DNA of 64,000 bases from contig JANBQC010000075.1 in assembly GCA_027576995.1 (NCBI GenBank), positions 1 through 64,000 of the forward strand, written 5' to 3'. Origin of the DNA: Dimargaris cristalligena. Taxonomy: Eukaryota > Kickxellomycota > Dimargaritomycetes > Dimargaritales > Dimargaritaceae. A program made the position numbers and the translations under genes. The stretch's first letter is position 1, and each line of letters opens with the position of its first letter. The notes under the pieces are model-generated. The model was not told the DNA's origin, made no database searches, and saw nothing but the letters and a program-made list of their open reading frames with translations. Shown here piece by piece: positions 11,047-24,505 of this stretch.

Positions 11047-13324
11047 TAGGTTTTTACCCGTCTATTCCTCGTTTCTTTTCATTTTATTTTTATAAACATT
11101 TATGGTTTTGTTTGGATTTGCTTCGGAACCCCCTAGTCTTGCGTACTGCACCCATCCCTTATTACGAGCCTGCTTAGCCCGATAGTTGACTGCATATTTA
11201 TTTTGCCCTACTCATTTATATTATTGAACTCTTATATTGCTTTTTGGCCGCGGTCTCCGATGGCCGGTGGTTGATATTTTGAGGACAAGTGTTTGTGTGG
11301 AATGATTAAATATAGTAAATGAAATATTATTTAGTAGAACCAATAGTAGTGGTCTCCCACCACCGAGCGCCCAAGTATCATCGCCAACCGCGCCTGCCGC
11401 TGTGCAAGACCCCGGGATATGACTGTAATCATATAACCCCTAGTATACATAATATCAAACTAGTCGATGCAAAAGACTGGGATTAGGAAGAGGGGCTCCA
11501 GGCTCATGGTGCAGGTATATCTGGGAGAGGTTCAACCGAGCTGTATAACGAAAAATCCGTTGGATAAGGCAAATATTACTGGTTAAAAAATAAATATACC
11601 ATACACTTATCATTGAAAACCTTATACAGCTGGGGCGAATTTCATCCATCTAATACCAACGACATCCTTGGATGGATTGGTATGTCTAATGCAGGGTTAT
11701 CCCAGCTACCCAGACCAGGGATTGAGTGGGGGGCGACACTATTGTTTTGGCGGTTGGCAACATACCGTTTCTGTACAGCGCTGGGAGGCTCCACTGGCGT
11801 CTAGATCCTACTTAGGGTGTGTGGGGATGAAGGGCCCGTTTATTTACCCACGTACATACAGTCCAGCCTATTAACCCCAGTAGCCGAATATACCAAGTTC
11901 ACTGAACGGGCCCTTCGAATGGGTGGCGGAGATGGGCTGGGCACTGTAGGGGGGCAACTCCGCTAAATATAGTAGTTGATATGGTGGATGAGTGTATCAC
12001 AAAGTGGGGGCCGCCACTGTTGACCGGATATATCCACAAACTGGTAATTGCTCAACAATGGTGGGCCAAGCTAAGCCTACATTTCAGAGGCGTACGGGCC
12101 ATTTTCGGGGCCGGCTGCGGATGGAGTCCCTTTCACAAGGCAATGAGCAGTCTATTCTGAGTAGGCCGATTAATGTGGTTATCGTGTATATTACGGCCAG
12201 GCCCGACTCCAACAAGTGGTAGGATGGTGACAACGTGTAACCAAATAGACTGTGGCCAGGATTCCGCTGCCGGTGGTGTCCAAATGATCGTTCATCGACT
12301 TGGTCTACATGGACCAACGGTGGTTCGCTGAAATCAAACAGACACGGGGAGCGAGAGGAGAGGGCTGGCGATTTAGCCTGATAAGGGAATATACTGAGGG
12401 CCAACAATTCCGGTAGCTGGAATACACTGCTGATCGGCCATGGTCCCGACCCGAGTGAGCCACCTCTGGGTTTTCCCAAGTTGGCTGGATCCCTGTCCGG
12501 ATTCCTTTGGGGGGGAGGGACTGAGCGGGGAAACCTCTGTTGGGTTGAGTGGGGGCGGGTGCCAAATATTGTGATTACCATTGTTTAGCCAGCCACGATT
12601 ACACCGTCGAACTTCTCAATCAACCATTTTCTAGAGTCAACAAGTGCCCGTGGCCTACCCCCACGCCCCGCTTGCAATCAACTGGCGTTGCTGAATATAG
12701 ACTAATACTGTAATTGTTGTTAATATATTGGTATAATACATTTTGGGAGGGAAGGCCCGCGACTAGCTCGGGGATTCAAATAGACGTGGAAAAACAACAA
12801 AAAATGCCGTAGAATAAGAAATATGGGGTTGTCCGTACTGGACTACGCATGTGAAAGGGTGTAAGAAAAAGAAGAAGAATGCGTGTATACGGGTGCCAGA
12901 CTCCCTTTGGAAACCGGACACAATCACACCGGAACACATTAGGCCTATAAATAAATAAACGGATATAAAAATATGTAAATAGTGGATAATATAGGTGCGG
13001 TATGGCCGGCCAATTGTCTATGCAGAAACTATGATTATTAATACTCTGAGGCCAAAAAAAACAAAACAGTATGCACAGTAGGTGGTGGTTAGAGGCAGCT
13101 AGCCGAAAAAAGTGGTCGGCTACAGCTGCAGCCACTGCCGCGCCTAGTTCGACAAGTGGGTTTGAGACCTGCACAGTGCCAAGGTCATGTACTCTAAGCT
13201 GGGCTAAAGCCGAGAACACGGCCCTATCGCCAACCCAGTGTAGCTCAATGGTAGGATGGGCAGCGAGTAGTGTGCCAATTAAAAATATATCATCTATAGC
13301 CCAGTTAGGGCAGGCCCGAAGACT
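11047..13324. other. Intergenic region, no convincing gene
   Basis: The stretch contains the 3' region of SAP18 and sequence downstream of the HSF-type gene. Open frames on both strands (for example minus 12084-12581) overlap one another, lack recognisable motifs and have skewed Pro/Ser/Arg composition. I consider them chance frames. The segment 12776-13324 is open in the same frame as the HSF gene beyond its stop codon; see findings. No tRNA, repeat array or mobile element was seen. Confidence 0.5.
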
Positions 13325-15165
13325 TTAAGTAGATGCTTGTGCCAGGGGATGCAAGCTGTTCATTGGAGTTGTAATTGGGGAGGTCCCTGGGTCAGAAGCC
13401 GGGAACAAACCAGATGATTCGTCAGCCCCAGGAAAGGCGCCGTGGTTGGGTGATGGTGTATCGCTTTTGGCGAAAGTCGGCGTGGACCCCGATGACTGAC
13501 GCGAGGGGGGCGAAGTCTGAACAGGGGTCATGAAGGACAAGCTATCGTGTTGGTCCGTATTCGGGGGGAAATTGAATTCAGGAGAGGTCGAGAAGCACGG
13601 TAGTTCGGTACCAACTGAATTAAACTCCGGGTAAGTGCAGCCCTCTGAATACATTCCTAGGCCGCTGATCCTGGGAGGACTTGACTGAGCCAGCGGATAC
13701 CCGGAGAGTGGGTAGGGCTCCCCCGGGAAGTCTAGGTCCAGCTCGGAGTGTGGATGGGGTAGAGGCGGATAGGAGTGATTGTACGCCGGCGGTAGAGCCT
13801 CTTGGGATATGTAAATATACTTCTCGTCAGGGACCATGGGTGGAGTTGGACCCGATGGTACTGGATAGGAAGCAGGATAGGTACCATAGTTCGTAAAGTC
13901 GGTGACGGAATACGGTGGATAATAAATGGGGTGGAATACAGACCCTATCAAAATGAATGGGGAAATGCGCCGTTAGAGTTGCAGAATATACCGAGAGTTA
14001 GCTTCGAGAGGGGCAAGGATTCGTAAAAGCAGAGTGTGCGACGGAGAGGTTGCACAAGCTATAGAGTCGCTCTGGTATTAATAATTGCCCACGAGAAATT
14101 GATGAGGTATACTTACCCATTGTATTAGGCATGGTGGGCTGGACCATAGTGTAGGTTGTGCCATAATTTACCAGGTCGCTACTTTCGGGGGTGGAGTACT
14201 GGTTGTTCAAGGGGCTATCCATTGAATACAAATGTGACTGGGGCGCAGGGCTGCTCTGGTGGATGTAAGATCCACTAGCTGCGCGAGGGACGTGAGATAG
14301 ACAGCTGGATTGCATTGGGGTTGAGTAGGGGAGGTTAATGGAATGCCTCATCTGGTGGCGGCTCCGTTTGCTAGGCCGCATGATAGGGTCAACGGACAGG
14401 TTGCGTTTGGGTCTGGGCTGAGTTCCTTCCTCGGACTTGACGGCCTTGCGCACAATATGGGGAATCAAGTCGGGGCGATCTTGTTGGAATGAAGGGTGTT
14501 CGAACTGGGATATCGGGTTGCCTATGTTCTTGCGGGTTTTACGGGCGTCCGTCAAGCGCTTAAATCCGTAGATCTAGATATAGTTGCAGTCAAAGTGGCG
14601 AATAAAAACCAATTCAGAGGACATTGTACCAGTAGTTAGCAATCATGCTGGAGGGGGTGATTGGGTCAAGGATGAAAAGACAGGGGGGCCGGGAGAGTCC
14701 TGTCGAGGGAGATGGTGCTGGCAGGATGCGGTCGATCATTCAAATACACTGGGTTGGCGAGTACTTACGTGAAGTTGCCGGGTGAATGACTTGATTTGGT
14801 CATGCTTGAAGTGGTTAAGCAGAATCTCCTGAAAGTGTGTAGTATGCTCGAACCAAATGGAGGTCCCCTCCTCATTCCAACCGATTTCCTCATACTTATC
14901 GGCGTTGTCGTACATCCTAGGTAAGTACATTATAGAACAGGTATGCGAGCCATTGCAGGATTCGAATTTGGGGAGGTTAGTAGATGCCAGCTAGCGCGGA
15001 CTAGGAAGGAAGTGACACGGTCCAGTTGTGAAGCCCCTGCTTCCTAATCGGAAGGCACGACAATCAATAACGGTAATGGTTGATATATAGAATGCTTTAG
15101 GGAAGTTGCTATCAGATGGTAGCTTACTTTTGGAGTTGGATTACAAAGGGGGCGGTCTTGATCAT
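13325..15165 (-). CDS. HSF-type DNA-binding domain transcription factor
   Basis: Four exons (15165-15128, 14916-14769, 14573-14117, 13944-13325) join in frame to give 420 residues. The HSF fold covers about residues 3-107: TAPFVIQLQKMYDN, IGWNEEGTSIWFEH, FQEILLNHFKHDQIKSF, then recognition-helix TRQLHIYGFKRL and FEHPSFQQDRPDLIPHIVRK. The RQLHIYGF form, with His where classical HSF1 has Asn, is nearer the Sfl1/Mga1-like class. No HR-A/B leucine-repeat trimerisation region is visible. After the domain come basic patches (PRPKRNLSVD, RPSKRSRHQ) and a long Pro/Ser/Tyr-rich region likely to act in regulation. Introns of 172-211 nt split the domain after residue 12 and between RQLH and IYGF. A nuclear regulator is inferred; target genes cannot be read. 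Confidence 0.88.
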
Positions 15166-15573
15166 CTTCGGGTTAGGTCAGTGGATGAGTAAGGAAATTG
15201 GCAGGAAAAGGTCCTGGTGGGGTGAAACACAGCTAATAGTGCAATTATAATATCGGCAAATTCTTCAAAAGCTAGGCTGGAAGCCACAAGAGGACAGTAA
15301 AAAGGTCAAATAGGTAGGGGTGTTTTTCACACGTAGAGTCGAGTTCACGGCAGGTAAGATTGGGTAGGGTTTGGATCAAAGGTAGAGTAGGTGGTTAATG
15401 AACAAGGAAGAAAGGTCAATTAAATAAGCGAACGGAGTATTGATAAGGAATATTGGCAGTAAGATGAGAGAGAAAGTGATGAACGTTAATGGGCGGGTGG
15501 TAATGCTGAAGCCAATGCTTGTTTAGTTGGATGTGGAGTATGAATAACTGAATCCAGGTGGGGGGGGTCCGCC

Positions 15574-15586
15574 CTATTTATATATA
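15574..15586 (-). promoter_or_regulatory. TATA box of the HSF-type gene
   Basis: On the minus strand the sequence TATATATAAATAG lies about 410 bases upstream of the ATG at 15165. It is the only strong TATA-like element in the upstream region and would give a long 5' leader. Heat-shock elements of the nGAAnnTTCn type were not obvious nearby. Confidence 0.45.
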
Positions 15587-15599
15587 ATGGGGGCCGATG

Positions 15600-18500
15600 T
15601 GGCGATCACTTATGGCGCCGCAGGACCTGTCGCGCGCGGACGAGTGGTTAAGCACATCCCACGGGGAGGGCGGGGAGAAATCTGACCGCCTTGGTTCGGC
15701 GGGCACGAGAGGCATAAAGAGGAAGAAAGTGGGGAGGGCGGTGAGGTGAGGGGAAAGGGGGGTGAGTGAAAGGAATAGGCGGGACATGCCTTGGGAGAAA
15801 GCCCCACGCCTTGAATAGTTCCAGCAAAGAGCGGCTGTGCTACAATAGGAAGAATTGGATCCATCTGGCCTGTCTAAAAATGGAATAGGTTCACACATCA
15901 CTGCCCTCCCCCAAGCACCAAGCGGAGTACACTCTATTTCAATATTAGATGATAGGCCTCTCTCGAATAAATGGGATGTGTAGGCTCTACTGCCGGCCAT
16001 CTCCAGTGCGCGTTCCTGTTATCCAGAGATTTACCCTGCGCTGCCGACGCCGGGGTCGGACCTGCTGCTGGGGTAGGCTGTATACCTCCTACCCGACTGC
16101 TTTGCATCAGTCCCCTGTTGCCAGTCGATTGTGCTCTTGGAGATTTCAGCCGCCCCGCATTTGGGACCTGGGCCCCACGACGAGTTGATGGTGGTTTCAG
16201 AGGGAACAGTGCCGAAATACGCGCCCCGCATTAGATTGGACATCTGCCCCGCTTAGCTAAATGGCCTTACGGAATTCGGTGCCCTTGGACATTCGGGCAG
16301 TTGGTCGGGCAGCCCGGCTTTATTGCGTAGTTGTTGGTCACCGCCACCGCCCCGAGTAATATTTCGTATTTCTTTCGCTTCCCTTTAGATATCACCGGTG
16401 GCTCCGTATGCGGGATGCCGCGCCTCATCTACCCGTTCCACGTTACACGACCGAAGACCAATGGATTGTTCCCACATTTCTACCTTGTTCTATTTTTGCT
16501 AGTGTAATAGGCTGAATAGCGGGTCTTAAGCACGGCCTGGGGGGAGTTATTTTTTGAAAGGGGTCGGTGGCACCCAATGTTTCTGCCAATTCTTGATAAC
16601 CTACCATTCGTCCCAAAAGCTCCTACTTTCTCTATTTCTTCCTGCCCTTCCGCTCTGGGTAACATTTCCTTGGTCTGGTCTGAACAATAGCTGTGAAGCC
16701 AATGTACCCCGACAAGCAGCGGGGATCGTCCAAGGGACTTTTTTCTTTGAGACCTCAAGTCGTAGGGTCAGTGCACAGTTGTCCGCCCTTTAGGTTTCCG
16801 AGAAGGAAATTATTTTTGGGCCGAGGCTAATCTAGCCAGGGATATTGGAAGGTTTCGATCCATCAAGGGCCGGGTTTTGGCGAAGGCCTAGTTAGTGGAA
16901 GATATGCCAATCCATAATGGTTGCGAAGGGAAGCTCCGTTCATAAATTAGGCCAGCTTACGGTCGGAAGATGGGCCAACGATATTCACTTTTTTTTGTCG
17001 CGATAGTCGCTGTTCGGTCGGCTCCTAGCTTCATGAGATCGCCAAGTGCAAGTTGAAGGTGCTTGGCTAAGGGGTTATGGGATAAAGCGATAAGTGCCGC
17101 CAATTGTCAGAACCAGGACACTGGCTATCGAAATAAAGCGCACGGGAAGGAAAAGGCCTTTGGACTAGACCGGCATTACTTCTAAGGCATTCATAGTATA
17201 AGCGGTTGAACCCGGGGCTGACCTTTGGTGCGGTTCTCTCACTTCCCCATCAGCCGCCATTCGTACTATATCCAATTAGGCATCCATGTTAAGCTAGGCA
17301 GTACTAATCTGGCTTAAACCAGCCGGAGTTGTCTGATAGCCCAGTTACTCGGGGATTGCAACTATAGTCCCCGCCCCAGGGGGTGTTCCCTACCTTGGTG
17401 GGCTCCATGAGGTGGAATGGGTAGATCGTTGGGGATGTGCAGTCGATGGATTGACGTAGGCAAGAAGCACACTGATCACCCTTCCCTTCCGCCTTACACT
17501 CAAGCAAGTTGTATTTTACTATACGGCCTGAGTAAATGGGACTGAGGATTCCATCCCCTGGCGAAGGTCCAGCGACAAATAAACTATTTGGAAAGTGGGC
17601 CACACTGGCATTGCCAATTTATCAATTGTGGACTGGCCACGGTAGGGTCAATGGGTATTTATTGTTGGCCCGTCACACTCCTTCGGCTAGGGTTTATACG
17701 CTGCCTACTAGTGTGCGACTATTTGGTAGTCATTCGTGGTTTAGCACCATATTGCCTATTTAGCTTGCCGCTGGCACACATAAGCCAAGAAACCCTTGTG
17801 AACCAATCAGTCGCCCTTATGTTTGTACGGCCAGCCAACACTAGAAAGCTGGACGACCTCCCTCTCCCTTTTGGCCAGGATATTTTCAGGGCGAACAGTG
17901 AACGGCAGTGTACCCAGTGCTGTTACCCGCCTGTGGGTGCAGGTCGGTGACTACGTGTTTTAAGATCGACCCCCCAGTGGGACAATACCCAGAGGAAAAG
18001 GCGGGGGGTTAGACCAGCGCTAAGTATTTTGCGTGCACGCCAAGTGACCACGTCGGATTCACGGGGCTGCCCAACCCAAGTCAGATTTACACCCGACAAA
18101 GTGGAATTGTGGTTTAGGTCAGTGCACTTTCACTGCCATGCACGAACCAACTCCGCTTTTGTTGTATATTTAGCGGGGATAGCACACACCCCGTGCGACC
18201 ACTAGTTCCCATCGCCGCAAAGTGTGGGGCTAGACTAGCAGGAGCACCCATACCCTAGCGTCTCGGTATACCTAGCACACGGGTGAGGGGACCGCTATTT
18301 GCTGAATTAGGGGGTATGTTGTATTACCGGAATGTGTATACACCGTAGTGGCGAGCGTGGATCTAGAGCGGGAGAATTGCCGCTGAACTGAAGTGCTCCT
18401 CTACTAAGAGGAACTAGGTAACGATTTTCCCGCTGGGCCATTACTTAACGAGGTTACACTATCCGCCTCTTTACGGCACTAGTATAGGTCGCTTACCTTA

Positions 18501-21500
18501 TAACCGTCTAGAATAAAATAAGCATCTGATTTGTCGATAAAGTCCGGCCACTTTCTAAAGGGAGACACTAACTGTGGAGGCAATCGATTCAGACGTCTCG
18601 GGTAATCCCTTACATTACACCAGCTATCTACCGCGGTTACTGTAGATGCCAATCTTCACATTTGCAGTGCTCTTTTTGCTACTGCACAGTGTCCCTGAGC
18701 ACGCGGGTGAGTATCACAATGAATTACGGTCCGCTCCACTGCTCCCTCCTCATCCACATGAGGATATACTTTAAAGGGTGGCGTATATTAATTCGATACT
18801 TTTGAACACAACGACAATTGGGCATCCTTCACGTTAGCTGCGAATGTCAAGCCGGTATTTCCCTATATACTTCATGTAGGGTGCCATGGATTGGGGATTT
18901 GCATGGCCCCACGGATCATGAATCTTGGAATGCGGATCCAGCGACGATAGGCCCCGTGGCGATTACCGATGTCGTCAAGAGTCCAAACAGACTGGGCATA
19001 TGGCGATACCAACTGGACAAGTGAACGCTATACTGGGAGTATATTTTCGTAACCTACGAGCATTGGGTTGGAGCAACGGAGGGGTAGGGTTTTCTAATCC
19101 AGTCTAGGAGACACAGTGGCAAATCTGAAGGCTGAGTGCCTAATTGATCATTTACTGAATGGCTGGCCAATCAAGACAACCAGACTCCGACACACTCTGC
19201 CTCGTAGACGGGGGGACCGATCATGAAGCCATTCGTATGTGGTCACCCCTCACCGCCCACACTACGGAATTTAGTCGGGATCGGTGGCCTGACCCACAAT
19301 GGCTAAATTGTGGGTCTAAAGTTGACTATAGTCAGCACTCTAGTAATGTCGTGTAGCTGTTTTTTACGCTTAATCCTGGCATGTGGATTGTAGGTGGCCA
19401 ATGGCGAGTCGGGAGTTGGGTGGGGATCGACTAACCACACTGAGTCCGCACCTTACCCCCCCCCCCCGTAAGATATAATACCACAAATTAAAAGCACGGG
19501 TAAAACACTTAACTGGTCGCTCTCTAGAAGGATCATCACCATTGTGATCGGTGACGACCATTGCCCCTAGAGCAATCCCCTCTAAAAGTATGCCACTATA
19601 GTCCAGTACCCAGTCCAGATAATGGGTGATCAAAGCCCTTTATTCTAAAACCAGAGTGGTCGACGTTCTACAGGGGCGATCCGACCAAATCTTGGTAAGA
19701 TGGATGCCCCTAACTAACCCTCACTGTATAAACAAGAAGATTAAAGTGGTGCTGAGCAAGCCTAACTTGCGGAGGTAATCGATAAAGGCTGCATGGCTCG
19801 ACCATCTCACTCCCCCATTTGAACAGGTGCACCACTACCTGCTAATCAGAACTAATTCATTTCTAAAATTAGCCTGCCCCCTGTAGTAAACCTTTATCAA
19901 TGATTTGCCTGGCCCTCTGCCTCCCTAGAATTATAGGAATCTGCTGATTGGGGGTTGAGTGTTCGCAATTCTTTCATAAACTTAAAAACCGGGTTAATGG
20001 CTCGTGTATTAAAGGGGGAGGCGTTGGTACTCATGGGCGGATCTGTTGAATTACAGCTTCTCCGACTTCCTGTTGACACTGCCGTGGTAAACTAATTGAC
20101 ATCTTCCAACCTTAGTTGGTATTAGGAAAATAACTAGTCAAGTAGTTCGTCGGTTAGAACCCGTACCCTTTAACCATATTGGGCATAATGTAACATTGAC
20201 CGGAAATTGGATACAAGCGGATTCCGCGATATCAATAAATTCGGAGCCACTCGACAAGTGTTAGGGGGCGCCGGCAGGTTGCCCGGAAAAGGAAGTAAAT
20301 AAGGCGACCACGCTGGGGATTACAAAAATGTGCCTATTTTGAGGCCAGCCGGGCAGGGGCGCTGGCTCCGAAACCAGAAAGTATCCGACTAGGTGGCGGG
20401 AAATCCCTTGTTTGAGGGCCTTGCACCACGTTGTCTGTGTCGGTCGGGATAAATCCCATAATACCACTTTAATATACCCTTACAAATGCGTCTCTGGCTC
20501 GACCCAGGGATGTAAGTCGTAGAAAATCGGGAGGTCAGTGTGAAATACAGTCCGCCAATTATACCACTTTGGGTGGGCCCAAAACGGCAACTTGAAGGCC
20601 AGGGGGCGTGTGTTATTCTACGCTGTCGATTATCCCATGGGTCACTCCCCCGCTCGGGCTTGCCTAGACCTTTGAAGTTACTGTTAGAGCCCTTACTATT
20701 TTGCATTAGAAACGTGGAGTGATTGATCATGGGATCCCAAAGGGGATCCGCCTGGAGATAGGGCGGAATCGTCAGGACCGGATGTGTCGGGCCCATTAAG
20801 TAGAAATAGGGGGTAGTGGAACAATGCTTTACGTAATAGACGTGGTCTAACTTTGACCTCAAAAATATCAACCGCACTTTCCAAATACTATGTACCATCC
20901 TCCTCCAGAGCCGGGATGTACATACGATTAATAAGTTAGGTTTAGTTGTTATGAGCGAGTCAAAAGCGGCCAATTCTGATTTACTGGCTATCTCCCTACC
21001 CTTAGTAACAAAGGATGATAGGTAGGAAATACAACCCTGTCTGGGGATTATTACCACCGGTTTATCTTCGAAAATGTGCAAGCTTAACCGGCCTATCTAG
21101 TGTCGGCATTCTACGAGTTACTCAATTGAGCACGCCATGCATCCCAAGTACCATATATGGTTGTAATTGACCATATTCCTGGCGTCCGCCGTTGGAACGG
21201 CTGAAAATACACTAAGTCGGGAAAATCTGAGAAATAGCTAATTGCTGATTCCATCATTAAAAGGGCGGACTGGGGTCGGCGTCAGAAGAAACCTCGTTTG
21301 GCTTGGAAATTGTTCTAAACCCCGCTACTGGGGCCAACAGGCCTAACGGCAGGGCATGTCTCCACCGTAAAACCTAGAGAATCCTCCCCCCATTAATTTT
21401 ATCGCTTGCCTTTGGGTTTTATCAAACGATCCCCGCTGACCCCATAGTGCTGGGCTGGGCCAATGGAGAATTGACTAGGTGATCCGTCCTGGATTATTCT

Positions 21501-24500
21501 GAAGGGTGGTACCTAATTACAACAGTGCCTATAAATTTTAGCCATGGTTAGACTAGAGTTCTGTACCTGCATCGCTGACTGCTTCATGATTGTTGGGAGT
21601 TGGATAGATGGTCCCGTGGTAGAAATATAGGGGTCCCACTATGAGATTGAGCACTAAGAGGGACAATGAATCACTATTGCACCGTTCACACAACAGTAGC
21701 TCAGGGAAAGGGCAGTGTTAACATCAACAAATAAACTAGTGATGAAACATGGGTAGGCCGACCTCCAAATGTCTAAGTCGAGCTAGGATTTACTGAGGAA
21801 ACGGGTTAATTTTTATAAAAAATAACTATCCAATGGTCCCCAGTGACAAGTCAGTGAGTGAACTCAAAATACTGACCAGTTCATCGTAAAAACCCTGTTT
21901 GAATACTCCGTCTCTGCTATTTATTCCGTACTTGAGTATTCTGAGCCCTAAAAACCCCAACCAAGCGATAGGTGCAAAAAATAAAGCACCATATGACGTT
22001 TATCCCATTAGTCGTATGGATAGGGTAACATTACTCACGCCCCATTTCTTCTCTACCAGTTGTAGAAGGTACCCAAGCCGCATAACCGGGCCCTGCTCCA
22101 TATTTTCCCCGGCCACCAAACTAGGCGATATCCTTCAATAATACGCTTTTTATATCTCAAGCCGGGCGCGGATCATGTCATGTGAATGCCCATGCCAACA
22201 ATCCCCTACTTGATATTTTTATAAACTACTTTACCAACAGTGTGTGAAATCGGGTTAGGTTGGACTGATGTATTGATGAGTATTCTCTTTCGACATGGGT
22301 CGAGAACAAAGAACCTATCTAGTCATATGAACCCAGAGGAGTCACGTCGGGGGCTACCTATAGTGGCAAACGAGGCGGTCAGATTATTTTATTGTACCAA
22401 TCAGACCGATAGGCGAAAATGCTATCCGCAACATCGGCCCACTATTAGACTACCCATTACCATATCCCACCTGCCAAACACCCCCCTTGGGGACCATATA
22501 TACGCAAAAGAGATACGGCCTTTTAATATATATTAAGCCGCCTCTAAATTTCGGTACAATTGGGGATATTAGTCAGGCTAAACTACTATACTTATGGAAC
22601 TAGGGGTGGGCTTGATAAGTGGCGGGATTGTTATATGACGTTATTCCCAAACCAAACTACTTCCGGGCTTTAGTAAGCGACACCAAGGGCGGAGAGTGCA
22701 TGGTTTATCCGGGCTTATGATAAATATCAGCCAACGAATCTTATTCCAAACCAAAGCAGCTGGGGATATTCTACCGAACTTTGGGAAACTATTGAGATTG
22801 TGAAGATTGACCCACCGCATAGGTGTAGCATGAGAAGTATGTAGGGTCTCTGGCCTTAAATGAATTGCTGAAAATCGTCAACAAGTCGGTAAATATCAGT
22901 GGTCACGGAAAAGATTGACGTATGTAGCTATAGCCCACAAGTCGAGGAAACCCCTTGGCGGGAATCCAGATAGGCTCATAATAGCAATTAGTATTTTAGT
23001 GGCATGTCTGAGTCCATCCAGTTCATAGGTTTTATTAACTAAGTCAGATGGGTATGGTAGCCCAAAGGGGGACTGAAAGGATCCCTAATTTGGCTAATAG
23101 CATCTATATAAAAATAAAATAATATCCGCTTCCCTTGCTAAGGCCCTCCCCCCTAACGTATTTCCCATCCATATGCTCGTCGATCTTGGTCAAAACACTT
23201 TGCCTCGCATGGATTGCCCAATTTCATTACTTTAAGAGGTTTCCGCCATTTCCCCGCTCCCTTGAACCTGGGGATCAGTTAAGAATCCAGCGTAATCTGG
23301 TCGTATTTTGTCCCAAACCAAAGTGAGGGATTGTTAGTTCCGTAAACACCAGAGGCGTAACAATTAGATCATGTTAACTAGTGCAGATGGGAATTTCCTG
23401 ACTGGAATGTAGTTCATAAATACTAATACTAAACGCGGGGAAGGGGACGGGGACCGTGAGTGCCAATAGAAGTGTAATTGCGAGACCCCATCCAGCACAA
23501 TGTGGAATTGGTTTTGTTCTGTGAGGTCGGCTTAACTATCCCAACCTGGGTTGGACGATCATTCTTACAGTTACTGAATGGATGGAGAACTAATAGTGAT
23601 TGGTCGTGAGAGGGATTTCATAATTAAACTAAAATAAGACCCTTGGGCCAGCGAAGAAATACGCGCAATTCTGCTTTTCAAGAATAGAAGGGATACCTAT
23701 CGATCTATTTACCCACTAGAATAGGCGGCAATTGTAAAATAAAAGACTGCAGCTAAGGATTTGGGGTGAATCGCATAGGGAAACCTGTGTGTACTTATTC
23801 AATTTAGGCCAACGATCCATAAAAGGAGTGGTTGAAATTAGGCCAGGGAAAAATACCCCAGGCAACCACTAAACTGCCTGGGCTTATATACACGGCAAAG
23901 TCGGGATTGTCGAACTAGAGTAAAAAGGACGAGTAAGGGGAGGGGAAGGGGCTACGGAAAATAAAACCGGGATGGGCCGCCAAAGAATATACAAGAACCG
24001 AAGAATCCGGAGGTTTGGCTCAATAGACGTGACAGGGGGGCAGAAGCGGACATTGGGTGGATCGACAAGTAGGGGGATTCCTGGAAATGATAGTGCACGG
24101 ACTTTATAAAAATCATGGCCCAATTTTTATTGGGATATTGCTGACAAAACATCCTATACTATAGTAAAATGATGGGCGGCCCCAATGCTAGGGAAGGGGA
24201 ATCTCAAGCGAGATGGATGTCGTTCACTCGGTAGTTAAATAAAACATACATATTGGGAAGAGTGGCCATGCGATTTAAACACCATGGCTATAGGCCAGTA
24301 AAAGTCCTGGAGGAATATAGAGGAATACTTCGGTTTCCGTAGATCACAGCGGAATTATGACCATTCGGTAAGTAAGGTCTGCGGCGCTGACTATTAGACT
24401 TGTAACAGCCGTCACGACCCTTCCCGGGCTAGAAAAGATGATACCAAGGGGTACCCCGGAATAACCATATCAATCCAACGTGAGTTCTCGCTTGAGGCCG

Positions 24501-24505
24501 GGAAC
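15600..24505. other. Long gene-poor region of about 9 kb
   Basis: No gene could be supported on either strand. Frames are short, overlapping and without known motifs, and splice-linked exons were not found. The longest are minus 20389-21081 (230 codons) and minus 17304-17603, whose CASCLRQSIDC string recalls half of a Zn2Cys6 cluster but lacks the first two cysteines. A 10-C run is at about 19458-19467. The density contrasts with the gene-packed end of the window. It may hold decayed mobile elements, non-coding RNA genes or a lineage-specific gene that I cannot recognise. Confidence 0.45.

Noticed and set aside
12084..12581. 165-codon minus-strand frame
   Set aside because: No motif, skewed Pro/Ser/Arg composition, and other frames are open over the same bases. 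Chance frame.
13236..13275. tRNA-like string TAGCTCAATGGTAGGATGGG
   Set aside because: It resembles a tRNA D arm, but no matching acceptor stem or GGTTCGAATC-type T arm follows at the right distance.
20389..21081. 230-codon minus-strand frame in the gene-poor region
   Set aside because: Longer than most chance frames, but it lacks domains, a signal peptide or splice partners and is rich in Trp/Cys/His with no coding-like bias. Mentioned as a finding only as part of the desert.
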